NCBI GenBank assembly: GCA_034086985.1
Contig: JAXDZG010000021.1
Coordinates: 127,950 to 191,949 of the forward strand
DNA length: 64,000 nt
Direction of reading: 5' to 3'
From: Phascolarctobacterium_A sp034086985
GTDB lineage: Bacteria > Bacillota > Negativicutes > Acidaminococcales > Acidaminococcaceae
Shown: positions 51,545 through 60,399 of the stretch, piece by piece
Position numbering within the stretch: position 1 is the stretch's first letter
Layout of the letters: each line of letters starts with the position of its first letter
The notes under the pieces: model-generated
Seen by the model: only the letters and a program-made list of their open reading frames with translations
What the model was told of the DNA's origin: nothing
The model's database searches: none
Program-made: the position numbers and the translations under genes

Positions 51545-54500
51545 ATGGGTGTAAAATTTAGAGTAAAAAATAAAATATGGAGCTTGTGCATAGCCATCAT
51601 TACTATGGCTATGCTTTTCTGCGCTTCTGTTGCTGGTGCTGCGGTGAAAACAGTGCGAGTGGGCTTTTATGAGTCGGAGTTTAATAAAACCTCTCCCAAT
51701 GGTCATCTAGGTGGTTATGCCTATGATTTCCAGCAGGATATTAAAAATTACACCGGCTGGAAGTACGAATATGTGCGTGCTGATTGGCCGGAGCTGGTGG
51801 AAATGCTCAAGGAGGGCAAAATTGACCTCATGAGCAATGTTTCCGTGACCGAGGAGCGTTTGGGAAAAATGCTCTATTCCGCTGTGCCCATGGGTGCGGA
51901 AAAGTTCTATATTTACGTCAGCGAAAAAAATAAGGATATTACAGCGGATAACTATCAGGCACTACAGGGCAAGCGCGTGGGCATTAATGCTGGCTGCGTG
52001 CAGGTGAGCCTCTTTAAGGAATGGGCTCGTAAGCAGGGCCTGCAGGTGGATTTGCGGGAAATTCCAGGTAATAATGCTTTGGATAAAATGATGGCCACTG
52101 GTGAGCTTGATGCTATCGTTGGCGTGGATACCTATCGCTATCATAATTTGTTTTCGGTGGTCAAGATAGGTGAGTCCCAATTCTATTTTGTGGTAAACAA
52201 GGCGCGTCCTGATTTGAAGGAGGAGCTGGATAAGGCTATGGGCCAAATCCTGTTCCAAAATCGCTATTATATAGAGTTTATGCACAAAAAATACCTTGAT
52301 AACCATGCGGATGCTCGTCTTTCTCAGGCGGAGCTGGAGTGGCTCAAGCAAAAGGGCAAAATCAAATTAGGCTACGAGAAGGGAATTTTGGGCTATTGTG
52401 GTCAAAATCCTGACACGGGCAAGCTGGAGGGTTCCTTGGCTACCTTTGTGGAGAAGGCTAAGAACAGCTTTGTCAATGGCGGCATAGAGTTCGAGCCCGT
52501 TGCCTTTGATACGGTGGAGCAGGAGCTGGAGGCTTTGCGCAAGGGTGAAGTGGATTGCGTTTTCCCAGTTTATAACTGTCGCTTCCATGCGGAAAAATAT
52601 GGATATTTGCTTACGCAAAGCCTGTATAATACGGCTGTAACTGCACTGGTTACCGGCGATAATTTCAACGAAACCCACAAGAATGTGGTTGCCGTAAATA
52701 AGCATAAGCTGGACAAGCTTGTTTATATTACCAATAATTATCCTCACTGGACCATCAAGGAATATGATACTGATGAGGAATGCATTGAGGCTGTGCGTAG
52801 TGCTAGTGTAGACGTGGATTGCGCTATTTTTAATAGCTATGGCATTAACAATATTATATCTCCTCGTAAATATGGGGAACTGCAGCCGGTAGCTCTGAAT
52901 AATGAGATGGAGCTGTCCCTAGCTGTAGCACCTGATAATATCATGCTGCTCTCCATCTTAAATCGCACCATCGACTTAGTTCCCAGAGCAGATTTAAACA
53001 GCTCCTTGAGCTATTTTGCAACGCCTAACGAGCGTAAGGTTTCCTTTAGTGATTTTGTGAAGGATAATTTACTTTTAGTGTTGGGCATTATCTTGCTTGC
53101 CACCGGTGCCATTGTGGGCACGGTGCTGCTTTTGCTTAAGCGTGCTAAGGCGGCGGAGCGCCAAGCTCGCATTGCTTTGCAGACGGCTGAGCATGCTTCT
53201 AAGGCCAAAACCACCTTCCTCAACAGCATGTCCCATGATATTCGTACGCCTATGAACGCCATTATTGGCTTCACCTCCTTGGCAGCGGTGCATTTGGATG
53301 ACAAGCGTTTATTGGAAAATTATCTGAAGAAGATCATGACCAGCTCCAACCATTTACTGAGCCTGATTAATGATGTGCTGGATATGAGCCGCATTGAAAG
53401 TGGTCGCATTAAAATTGAAGAAATTGAATGCAATCTGCCCAATATTATGCATGATTTGCGCAATATTCTCCAGTCCGATGTGAAGGCGAAGCATTTGAAT
53501 TTCCTTTTTGATACGCTGGATGTGCGGGATGACGATGTACTCTGTGATAAGCTGCGTTTGAGCCAAATTATCTTGAACTGCATGAGCAATGCTATCAAGT
53601 TCACCAAGCCAGGTGGTACTGTGGGCATTAAAATCGTGCAAAGGGAATCCGTTAAAGAAGGCTATGCTCTCTATGATTTCATTATCAGTGATACGGGCAT
53701 CGGCATGAGTGAGGAGTTCCAAAAGCATGTGTTTGAGCCCTTCACCCGTGAAGAAACCAGCACTGTCAGCGGTATTCAGGGTACGGGCCTGGGTATGTCC
53801 ATTACGAAAAATATCGTGGATATGATGGGCGGTAGCATTTCCGTGAAGAGTGTGCAGGGACAGGGCACTGAGTTTACTATTTCCTTAAGCTTGAAGACAT
53901 TGCACAAGCAAAAGCGCATTACGGTTATTCGCTCCCTTAAGGGTATGCGCGCACTAGTAGCCGATGATAATATGGATAGCTGCGTCAGCGTCTGCCGCTT
54001 GTTAGAAAAGGTGGGCATGAGCGCCGAGTGGACTATGTCCGGCGTTGAGGCTGTGTATAAGGCTAAATTTGCCCATGAGGACGGCAAATCCTACAAGGCC
54101 TTCATTATCGACTGGCTCATGCCCGATATGAATGGTATCGAGGTTGTACGCCGCATTCGTGGTGTTATCGGCAATGACACGCCTATCATTATTTTGACGG
54201 CCTACGATTGGTCCGAAATTGAGCAGGAGGCCCGTGAGGCCGGCGTAACAGCGTTCTGTGCTAAGCCCTTGTTCCTATCCGACTTGTACGAGGTTTTGAA
54301 TAGGCATATTGAGGTTGAGCATAGGGATCCTGCGCCGCAGCAGGAAAAGCAAGAGGACTTTTCTCACGCACATGTGCTTTTAGTAGAGGATAACGACTTA
54401 AATCGTGAGATTGGGCGTGCTATGCTGCAAAGCTTCAATGTGCATGTGGAGGAAGCAGAAAATGGCAGGGTAGCCGTGGATATGGTGGCTACAAGCCAGC

Positions 54501-54745
54501 CTCATTACTACGATTTAGTGCTCATGGATATTCAGATGCCGGTAATGAATGGCTACGAGGCAGCCAGGGAGATTTTGGCTCTGCAGCGTGAGGATGTAAA
54601 AAATCTGCCCATCGTAGCTGTGAGCGCCAACGCCTTTAAGGAGGATATGGATAAGTCCTTGGAGGCAGGCATGGTTGCCCATTTGTCCAAGCCCTTTACG
54701 AAGCAGATGCTAGAGGAAATGCTGGAGAAGTATCTGAAGAAGTAG
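51545..54745 (+). CDS. EvgS/BvgS-like hybrid histidine kinase with two periplasmic binding domains
   Basis: A 1066-residue membrane sensor. A signal or anchor helix (about residues 10-32) is followed by two type 3 solute-binding (Venus flytrap) domains (about 36-250 and 272-495), a membrane helix (508-531), HisKA with H564 in SMSHDIRTPMNA, an ATPase domain (DTGIGMS near 716-722), and two receivers with D856 and D995. This is the BvgS/EvgS layout but with two receivers and no clear Hpt domain, so phosphate must pass to another protein. The first receiver keeps its Asp. The ligand is unknown; such binding domains often sense amino acids. The start at ATG 51545 has a weak site. Confidence 0.9.
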   Translation: MGVKFRVKNKIWSLCIAIITMAMLFCASVAGAAVKTVRVGFYESEFNKTSPNGHLGGYAYDFQQDIKNYTGWKYEYVRADWPELVEMLKEGKIDLMSNVSVTEERLGKMLYSAVPMGAEKFYIYVSEKNKDITADNYQALQGKRVGINAGCVQVSLFKEWARKQGLQVDLREIPGNNALDKMMATGELDAIVGVDTYRYHNLFSVVKIGESQFYFVVNKARPDLKEELDKAMGQILFQNRYYIEFMHKKYLDNHADARLSQAELEWLKQKGKIKLGYEKGILGYCGQNPDTGKLEGSLATFVEKAKNSFVNGGIEFEPVAFDTVEQELEALRKGEVDCVFPVYNCRFHAEKYGYLLTQSLYNTAVTALVTGDNFNETHKNVVAVNKHKLDKLVYITNNYPHWTIKEYDTDEECIEAVRSASVDVDCAIFNSYGINNIISPRKYGELQPVALNNEMELSLAVAPDNIMLLSILNRTIDLVPRADLNSSLSYFATPNERKVSFSDFVKDNLLLVLGIILLATGAIVGTVLLLLKRAKAAERQARIALQTAEHASKAKTTFLNSMSHDIRTPMNAIIGFTSLAAVHLDDKRLLENYLKKIMTSSNHLLSLINDVLDMSRIESGRIKIEEIECNLPNIMHDLRNILQSDVKAKHLNFLFDTLDVRDDDVLCDKLRLSQIILNCMSNAIKFTKPGGTVGIKIVQRESVKEGYALYDFIISDTGIGMSEEFQKHVFEPFTREETSTVSGIQGTGLGMSITKNIVDMMGGSISVKSVQGQGTEFTISLSLKTLHKQKRITVIRSLKGMRALVADDNMDSCVSVCRLLEKVGMSAEWTMSGVEAVYKAKFAHEDGKSYKAFIIDWLMPDMNGIEVVRRIRGVIGNDTPIIILTAYDWSEIEQEAREAGVTAFCAKPLFLSDLYEVLNRHIEVEHRDPAPQQEKQEDFSHAHVLLVEDNDLNREIGRAMLQSFNVHVEEAENGRVAVDMVATSQPHYYDLVLMDIQMPVMNGYEAAREILALQREDVKNLPIVAVSANAFKEDMDKSLEAGMVAHLSKPFTKQMLEEMLEKYLKK

Positions 54746-54807
54746 ACTTGAAGTTACTTGCTCTTAGCTAAAATACTGAAGATTGGGATGTGAGTGTTAG
54801 CTAACTC

Positions 54808-54836
54808 TTGACAAAAGTAATGCTATCCCTTATAAT
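54808..54836 (+). promoter_or_regulatory. tRNA-Thr promoter
   Basis: TTGACA at 54808-54813 and TATAAT at 54831-54836, spacer 17 bases: perfect consensus. Confidence 0.88.
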
Positions 54837-54849
54837 AGTCTAGTAAATT

Positions 54850-54925
54850 GCTGGTGTAGCTCAATAGGCAGAGCAACTGATTTGTAATCAGTAGGTTGTG
54901 GGTTCGATTCCTATCACCAGCTCCA
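54850..54925 (+). tRNA. tRNA-Thr (TGT anticodon)
   Basis: A complete 76-base cloverleaf with CCA encoded: acceptor GCTGGTG pairs with CACCAGC, anticodon loop TTTGTAA with TGT, and the TPsiC loop GTTCGATTC. Confidence 0.96.
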
Positions 54926-54934
54926 AAGTAAATT

Positions 54935-54968
54935 AACCCTCGGAGATGTCTCTGAGGGTTTTCTTTTT
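54935..54968 (+). terminator. tRNA-Thr terminator, first copy
   Basis: A 12-bp stem with one mismatch (54935-54946 with 54949-54960) and a T-rich tail. Confidence 0.85.
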
Positions 54969-55032
54969 AGGTTGTGGGTTTACCCCGCAAGGGGGTACAG
55001 GCGATTCCTATTGCCAGCTCCAATAGCAAATT

Positions 55033-55066
55033 AACCCCTGGAGTTCGCTCCGGGGGTTTGTTTTTT
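55033..55066 (+). terminator. Terminator, second copy
   Basis: An 11-bp stem with one T-G pair (55033-55043 with 55048-55058), a TTCG tetraloop and a T-run; it is homologous to the first copy. Confidence 0.85.
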
Positions 55067-55103
55067 AGGTTGTGGGCCTTCTTTTATTTTTGCGTATGCT
55101 GGT

Positions 55104-55132
55104 TTGCCTTTACAGTGCTTTTATGCTATAAT
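55104..55132 (+). promoter_or_regulatory. Promoter of the GGDEF-EAL gene
   Basis: TTGCCT at 55104-55109 and TATAAT at 55127-55132, spacer 17 bases, with an extended TATGC before the -10. The leader is about 120 bases. Confidence 0.65.
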
Positions 55133-55257
55133 ATTAATGAATAAGTGTCAGCAAACCGTTAGCTTTTATTTGCTTAGAAAAAATGCTATTATTGTGGATT
55201 GACCATTGTTGTGTTTATATATATGACGTATTTTAGTAAGGTAAGGGTGGATTTTTT

Positions 55258-57588
55258 ATGGAAGAAAAGATTTTGTCAGGCGAAGAGTTACTCCTCCAGT
55301 ACATCAAGGATATCCTGTCTGAACCAGGCAAGGCCAAGCTAGATTTAGCCGTTTTGCCCAAAGAGCAGCTCTCTCTCGGCAGGGGCCTGCAAAATTTGGC
55401 TTCTTGTATGGTGGAGCAGCAGCGTCGCCTAGAAGCCAGTGCCACCATGGACAGCCTCACCGGCATCGGTAATCGCATGGCCTTTGACAATCAGGTTCAC
55501 AAGCTGTGGGAAAATCGCATGCCCTGCACCGTAGCCTTTATTGATATGGATGATTTAAAATATTGCAACGACCACGCTGGACACCGCGAGGGCGACCATT
55601 ATATCCAGCTAGTCAGCAGCTTGCTGCAAGGTGTGTGCATGGAAAATGAGTACGTTTTTCGCATCGGCGGCGACGAGTTCGTCATTATTTCGCCTTGGGC
55701 TACCCAACAGGATCTAGAGCAACGCTTGCAGAACGCTCGCGAGAGCTTTATCAAGGATATGGCTAATAAAGTAGATTATCACTGTGGCTTTAGCTTTGGG
55801 TGTACCCACATTAATGAGGCGACCCCCGATGCCTACAATAATCTGCTTGCCGATGCGGACCAACGCATGTATGAATATAAAATTCATCAGAAGCAGCTGC
55901 GGGATGAAAAGGAAAAGGTCCTGCACAGTGATGATGTTTTCGATGCTAATTACGGACTAGAAAGCCGCATGTTTGATGCCTTGAGCATGACCATGCGCAA
56001 TCGTTATTTATATGTGTGCAATATACGCACTAATATGTCCCGCTGGTCCGCTAATATCGTTAAAGATTTTAACCTACCCGGCGAGTATATGTATGACGCA
56101 GGCAATATTTGGTTAAGCTGTATTCATCCTGATGACCGCCAGCTCTACTTAGACGACATTGGAGCTGTGTTTAATGGGCAATCCCTCTTCCACTCCTGCC
56201 AATACCGTGCCAAGGATGCCAATGGCTATTATGTAATGTGCGCCTGCAATGGCTATCGCTTAAAGGGCAAGGGTGACGAGCCGGATTTATTTGTAGGCAC
56301 CATCCAAAACCACGGTGTTATCGAAAATGTTGACCCCGTTACTAGCCTTTATAATGTTTACGAGTTCCTGAATTACATCAAGAAGGTACAAAACGAAAAT
56401 ATTCCTATAGATATCCTCGTGCTGGGTATCAGCGGCTTCAATCTTATCAATGATACCTATGGCTATGATAACGGCAATAGAATTCTTAAAAACCTAGCCC
56501 AACAGCTCAGGGAATTGGCTGGCGAGGATAAAAAGCTCTTCCGCTTGAATGGCATGAAGTTGGCCTTTGTGCTGCCCTGCTGTGCTCGCAGTGAAGTGCG
56601 CGAGTTGTACGACACAGTTATGCATATTATTAAAAACCAGCTGTTCCTAGACAATGAACAGGTGAAGCTATATATGGCTGCCTCCGCCATTCATTACGAA
56701 GGTAAGGAAGATAATGGCTCCACCCTGCTTTCCGAGCTGGATTACCTTATTGATATGTCCAAAAAGGAAAAAAGTGGCGAGCTGATTTATGTGGACGAGC
56801 GCCGCGACGACAGTCCCAAGCATCGCTTGAAGGTGCTGGGAGCGGTAAAGCGCAGCATTCTCAATAATTGTGAGGGCTTCTATCTGGTCTACCAGCCCCA
56901 AACGGACTATGACGGACGTGTTACAGGCGTAGAAGCTTTGCTACGTTGGAAGGACCTTGTACATGGAGTTGTGCCTCCCAATGAATTTATTCCTTGGCTG
57001 GAAAGCGACATTAGCTTCTATGATTTAGGCTTGTGGATTTTACGTCAAGCCATGTATGATGGCTTAGGCCTCATCCAAAGCTATCCTGACCTGGCCATGG
57101 GTGTGAATATTTCTTATAAGCAGCTGGAGCGCGAAAGCTTCTTGGATGATGTGCTGAGTCTCTTGCAGCAAACTGGCTTCCCTGCCCAGAATCTGGTGCT
57201 GGAATTCACCGAGCATTGTCGCTCGCTGGATGTAAATCGCTTGCAATACATCGTCAAATTCTTTAATGCTCATGGCATTCGCATTGCTGCCGATGACTTT
57301 GGCAGCGGTTACTCTTCCTTAATGCTGCTACGCAATGTGGAGTTTGATGCCATTAAAATCGACCAGAACTTTATCCGTGGCATGCTGGACCGTTCCCGTG
57401 ACAAGGTTTTGGTAAACATTATGATTGAGTGTGCTCATAGATTGAATACTGCTGTCTGCGTCGAGGGCGTGGAGACAGAGGAGCTCATGAGCATCACTAA
57501 AGGCTATAATGCAGAGTTTTACCAGGGCTATCTCATTGCCAAGCCCTTAGAGCTCAATGCCTTAAAGCTCTTTATGGCAAGCAGATAG
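55258..57588 (+). CDS. Bifunctional-type c-di-GMP protein: GGDEF, PAS, degenerate GGDEF, EAL
   Basis: A 776-residue soluble protein. A first diguanylate cyclase domain (about residues 64-210) has an intact GGDEF at 137-141. A PAS-like domain follows (about 235-350), then a second GGDEF-like domain (about 358-510) whose motif is replaced by LNGMK near 430-434 and must be inactive, perhaps a GTP or ligand sensor. The EAL phosphodiesterase domain (about 525-770) keeps EALLRW, NISY, EFTEH, ADDFGSGYSS, KIDQNF and VEGVET, so it should cut c-di-GMP. No inhibitory I-site is seen before GGDEF. It could thus both make and degrade the messenger under PAS control. Confidence 0.9.
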   Translation: MEEKILSGEELLLQYIKDILSEPGKAKLDLAVLPKEQLSLGRGLQNLASCMVEQQRRLEASATMDSLTGIGNRMAFDNQVHKLWENRMPCTVAFIDMDDLKYCNDHAGHREGDHYIQLVSSLLQGVCMENEYVFRIGGDEFVIISPWATQQDLEQRLQNARESFIKDMANKVDYHCGFSFGCTHINEATPDAYNNLLADADQRMYEYKIHQKQLRDEKEKVLHSDDVFDANYGLESRMFDALSMTMRNRYLYVCNIRTNMSRWSANIVKDFNLPGEYMYDAGNIWLSCIHPDDRQLYLDDIGAVFNGQSLFHSCQYRAKDANGYYVMCACNGYRLKGKGDEPDLFVGTIQNHGVIENVDPVTSLYNVYEFLNYIKKVQNENIPIDILVLGISGFNLINDTYGYDNGNRILKNLAQQLRELAGEDKKLFRLNGMKLAFVLPCCARSEVRELYDTVMHIIKNQLFLDNEQVKLYMAASAIHYEGKEDNGSTLLSELDYLIDMSKKEKSGELIYVDERRDDSPKHRLKVLGAVKRSILNNCEGFYLVYQPQTDYDGRVTGVEALLRWKDLVHGVVPPNEFIPWLESDISFYDLGLWILRQAMYDGLGLIQSYPDLAMGVNISYKQLERESFLDDVLSLLQQTGFPAQNLVLEFTEHCRSLDVNRLQYIVKFFNAHGIRIAADDFGSGYSSLMLLRNVEFDAIKIDQNFIRGMLDRSRDKVLVNIMIECAHRLNTAVCVEGVETEELMSITKGYNAEFYQGYLIAKPLELNALKLFMASR

Positions 57589-57636
57589 TTTTGGCACAGC
57601 CACATGGTAGCAAAGCTACAGAATAATACTAAAACA

Positions 57637-57676
57637 AAAGCTGGAGACCTAGTTTTAGGCTCCAGCTTTACTTTTG
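57637..57676. terminator. Bidirectional terminator between convergent genes
   Basis: A 13-bp stem with one bulge (57637-57650 with 57657-57669), A-rich on the left and T-rich on the right. Confidence 0.8.
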
Positions 57677-57677
57677 C

Positions 57678-58757
57678 TTAGATTTCTTTATTTTTTACGC
57701 GGTTAAAGAGGATGTGCATTACGCCGGCGGCTTCGTCAGGGAATTTGATTAGAATATCATTGCCGTCCTTATGATGAAAGGTCACAAGGTTAATATCGTC
57801 AAAATCAGCACTCTTAATGTCGTCCGCCTTGATGGCTACAGCATTTTTTTGGCTCAAGTAGATGATGCGTTTATTGGTGAGCACAAAATGCCCCAGCTCC
57901 TGCAGCACCGTAGCCTCCTCCTTAATCTTAGGATGCTCCAGCTTTTCGCCCTTGAAGCTAACCGTTTCATCAATGCTAAACTTGCGGGTGAGCTCAAAAT
58001 AATTATCCTCGCGCTCGATTTCCTTGTTCTGGCACCAGCCGCAGTTCACAGTGGCATAGGCAAATTCGCCCTGGTCCAAGGGTAAATCCAGCTCCATGGG
58101 CTCCAGCTTCTTGTTTTCTGCATCCCACAGATTGCGATATTTTTGCAGTGCATTGACGATATTGTTTTTAAACTCATAAGGAATATCTAGCTTTGCACAA
58201 TCGTCCCTAAAGCCAGCCTCTTGGTCGGGGCTATAGCGAGCAGCCTTAACGATATCTTCAAAAAGCAGATTGAAATGCGCTTGGAAAACTTGCTTGCGCA
58301 CGGAAAGGCCATCCTCATAATCGTAGCCGAAAAGATCGTTAATAGCGTGAATATCAAGCTTTTCCTCACCGCTGAGCAGGTTACGGCAACGCACGAAGTA
58401 AGCAGCAGTTTTAGCGCCCTTATCGGCTAGCTTGGCCAAATGAGGCGGCAGCTCCAGAACCTCGGCCAAATGTGCCAGTTGCCCAAAAGCAGGCTCGTCT
58501 TTGGCTAAAGCTTCTGTAAAAACCACATCGGCGAACTTGCGATAAATGCCACTGCGCTGTTGCAGATTTTCATCATTAAATTTAACGCCCCATTTTTTCA
58601 GAGCAGCTTGCACAGCATCAGCAGTAACACCATCCATATCCTTGGCCTCGGCTAGCAGGTTGTTCAGCTCCTTCCAGCCATTTTCTGCGGGCTTGCTGCC
58701 GAACATTTTGGAGAAAAAACCACATTGTTCTAATTCTTGTATTTCGTAAGGCTTCAC
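57678..58757 (-). CDS. Hypothetical protein with C-terminal PH/GRAM-like domain
   Basis: I do not recognise this 359-residue protein as a whole. The N-terminal 220 residues are helical and charged, without membrane segments. Two Cys lie in a CGWCQ motif near residue 239. The last 80 residues (GHFVLTNKRIIYLSQKNAVAI and following) resemble the bacterial PH-like/GRAM domain seen in stress or lipid-associated proteins. A GTG at 58757, nine bases after AAGGAG, is the likely start. It stands as a single gene. Function unknown. Confidence 0.6.
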   Translation of the reverse strand: MKPYEIQELEQCGFFSKMFGSKPAENGWKELNNLLAEAKDMDGVTADAVQAALKKWGVKFNDENLQQRSGIYRKFADVVFTEALAKDEPAFGQLAHLAEVLELPPHLAKLADKGAKTAAYFVRCRNLLSGEEKLDIHAINDLFGYDYEDGLSVRKQVFQAHFNLLFEDIVKAARYSPDQEAGFRDDCAKLDIPYEFKNNIVNALQKYRNLWDAENKKLEPMELDLPLDQGEFAYATVNCGWCQNKEIEREDNYFELTRKFSIDETVSFKGEKLEHPKIKEEATVLQELGHFVLTNKRIIYLSQKNAVAIKADDIKSADFDDINLVTFHHKDGNDILIKFPDEAAGVMHILFNRVKNKEI

Positions 58758-58839
58758 TTTGGTTGGCTCCTTGCATGTAATTTTGAAAGTAATCTAACCT
58801 ATATTATACTGTAAAATAACTGTGAAATAAAGCTGTTTT

Positions 58840-58876
58840 TGCAAAAATAAAAAGGCCGGCGCCAGTGGCCGGCCTT
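58840..58876 (-). terminator. Terminator of the ATP-grasp/alpha-E/transglutaminase operon
   Basis: A 9-bp GC-rich perfect stem (58852-58860 with 58868-58876) and, read on the minus strand, a T-rich tail. Confidence 0.85.
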
Positions 58877-58948
58877 GGTAAAGCAGGGAAAGTAATTATG
58901 CAGCTTTAAAATTAAGAAACAAGCTAGCCAAAAGCAAAGGCTTTGGCT

Positions 58949-59728
58949 TCAATCCAAGGGCTCCTGGGTAACCTTCACAAAAACACTTTGCTTTTGCTGC
59001 ACGTTGCCAAAGAACACGCCCTTGTCCACGATGCAATCGCTGGCATCCCGTCCCTCGGACATTTTAATATACATATCATCCACAACCCTATTATTGGTAG
59101 GGTCGATGCCAATCCAGTGACCACGAGCGTAAACCTCCAGCCAAGCGTGGGTAGCGCCCTCGCCAATCATAAAGCCCGCTACATAGCGCGCGGGAATGCT
59201 CAGATGACGGCACAGCCCCAGCATAATATGGGTGTAGTCCTGGCATACGCCGGTACCCTGATCCAGAGCTTGCTGAGCAGTGGTGCGGGTAGTGGTGCTC
59301 TTAGGCTTATAGATGAAGCGATGATAGAGCTCATCGCTCATGCGTAGCGCCTTCTGCACCGGGTCACGCTGCTGCTCGGCTAGGGCTAGGTAGGGCTCCA
59401 TACCATGGGTCAGCATGGTTTGAGGCGTGGGATAGTAGAAGATATGATTCAGCTCGCCATGGTCAATATTTTCACTATTGGTAATGGCTTCACCGGAAAC
59501 GCAAAAGCTAAAGTAATCATGGGGCTCGGCAATAAAGCCAAAGCACATGGGGTTGCCAAAGGCGTCCCAGCTCTTAGTAATAGAAGTCAGGGGTGTAATG
59601 GCGCAGGAAAGCTTTTTAATGCGTTGGGTAGGCGTTTCCTTGGGTAAACAACGCAAAGCAAAGCTGTGACGGGTTACATCACCGGTAAAATCAAGCTGCA
59701 TCTCATAATTGAATTTTAGCTTTCTCAA
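58949..59728 (-). CDS. Transglutaminase-like family protein
   Basis: A 259-residue protein with an N-terminal beta-rich domain (about residues 1-130) and a C-terminal transglutaminase-like fold. The Cys-His-Asp triad is in TGVCQDYTH, THAWLEVY and IGIDPTNN. Close relatives may act as peptidases or amide-bond-forming enzymes. Translation seems to start at TTG 59728, nine bases after AAGGA, five bases after the alpha-E stop. It is the last gene of an operon with an alpha-E protein and a permuted ATP-grasp enzyme, a set predicted to build or process short peptides. Confidence 0.85.
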   Translation of the reverse strand: MRKLKFNYEMQLDFTGDVTRHSFALRCLPKETPTQRIKKLSCAITPLTSITKSWDAFGNPMCFGFIAEPHDYFSFCVSGEAITNSENIDHGELNHIFYYPTPQTMLTHGMEPYLALAEQQRDPVQKALRMSDELYHRFIYKPKSTTTRTTAQQALDQGTGVCQDYTHIMLGLCRHLSIPARYVAGFMIGEGATHAWLEVYARGHWIGIDPTNNRVVDDMYIKMSEGRDASDCIVDKGVFFGNVQQKQSVFVKVTQEPLD

Positions 59729-59733
59729 TCACA

Positions 59734-60399
59734 TCAATCCTTAAAAATATTATTAAGGTTCGGTAGAATAAAGCTCAGGTTACCGCCCTTTTTTATTGCC
59801 TCACTTACAATTGCAAAATCATCCTCGTTATAAGCGGCACGGCTGCGCTGCAGACGATAAGCCATGCGCTCATAAGCGAGCTCCATTGCCTTTTTATCAT
59901 AATCCAAGCGGATGTACAAGTCAAGTCTTTCAATATATCTGCCTGTTTTCATGATGTTGCGGCAAGCACTGCTTTCTACATAGTCGTCAATGCTGCCCCA
60001 GAAGGCATATAAATCGTCCAGAACCTGCTGCAGGTGCAGCAAGCAGAAGGTTTCCCTTTTAGCGTCCTCCATAACGCCCAGAGCTAGCTGTACGTAGCCC
60101 AGGGCTGTGGAGCTGATCATATCGCGCATAACGCTGGCGTTGTCACAGGCACGGGACAGATTGCTATAAACGGAGTTGGGGTCGGTCTCATCAAAAAGAT
60201 AGTTAATGATGAAAACCTCCTTGCTACCATAGACATCGGGAATGTGCAGCTTCTCGCAGATATGCTTATAAGCGTCCGGATCCTGGTCCAGCATGGTATC
60301 ATAGGCATCCATAAAGGTGCGGATGGTGGTGAAGGCGCGCTCGCTATAGCGGCCCAACCAATAAAGATGGTTTGATTTTTCTAACGAGATAATACCCAT
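59734..60399 (-). CDS. Alpha-E domain protein (DUF403-like)
   Basis: A 221-residue all-helical protein. The start GIISLEKSNHLYWLGRYSERAF is the family signature. Its biochemical activity is unknown; it always accompanies circularly permuted ATP-grasp proteins and is thought to assist them. Its start codon overlaps the ATP-grasp gene by 19 bases and has an AGGAGGAGG ribosome site inside that gene. About 220 residues is shorter than the ~310 typical for many homologues. Confidence 0.85.
   Translation of the reverse strand: MGIISLEKSNHLYWLGRYSERAFTTIRTFMDAYDTMLDQDPDAYKHICEKLHIPDVYGSKEVFIINYLFDETDPNSVYSNLSRACDNASVMRDMISSTALGYVQLALGVMEDAKRETFCLLHLQQVLDDLYAFWGSIDDYVESSACRNIMKTGRYIERLDLYIRLDYDKKAMELAYERMAYRLQRSRAAYNEDDFAIVSEAIKKGGNLSFILPNLNNIFKD

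Larger units (their letters stand above)
54893..55076 (+). repeat. Tandem duplication of the tRNA-Thr 3' half and its terminator
   Basis: The 12-mer AGGTTGTGGGTT of the tRNA T-arm (54893-54904) recurs at 54969-54980, and its first ten bases again at 55067-55076. After the second copy, the tRNA 3' end (CGATTCCTAT to CTCCA) also recurs at 55002-55022, with two changes. Between these parts lies a 21-base insert (54981-55001) forming a hairpin TACCCC-GCAAG-GGGGTA. Each unit ends in its own terminator, so a roughly 76-bp unit of tRNA 3' half plus terminator was duplicated. Confidence 0.85.

Noticed and set aside
54969..55022. Second functional tRNA gene downstream of tRNA-Thr
   Set aside because: Only the 3' half is present, the T-arm is broken by a 21-base insertion, and there is no D-arm or anticodon arm.
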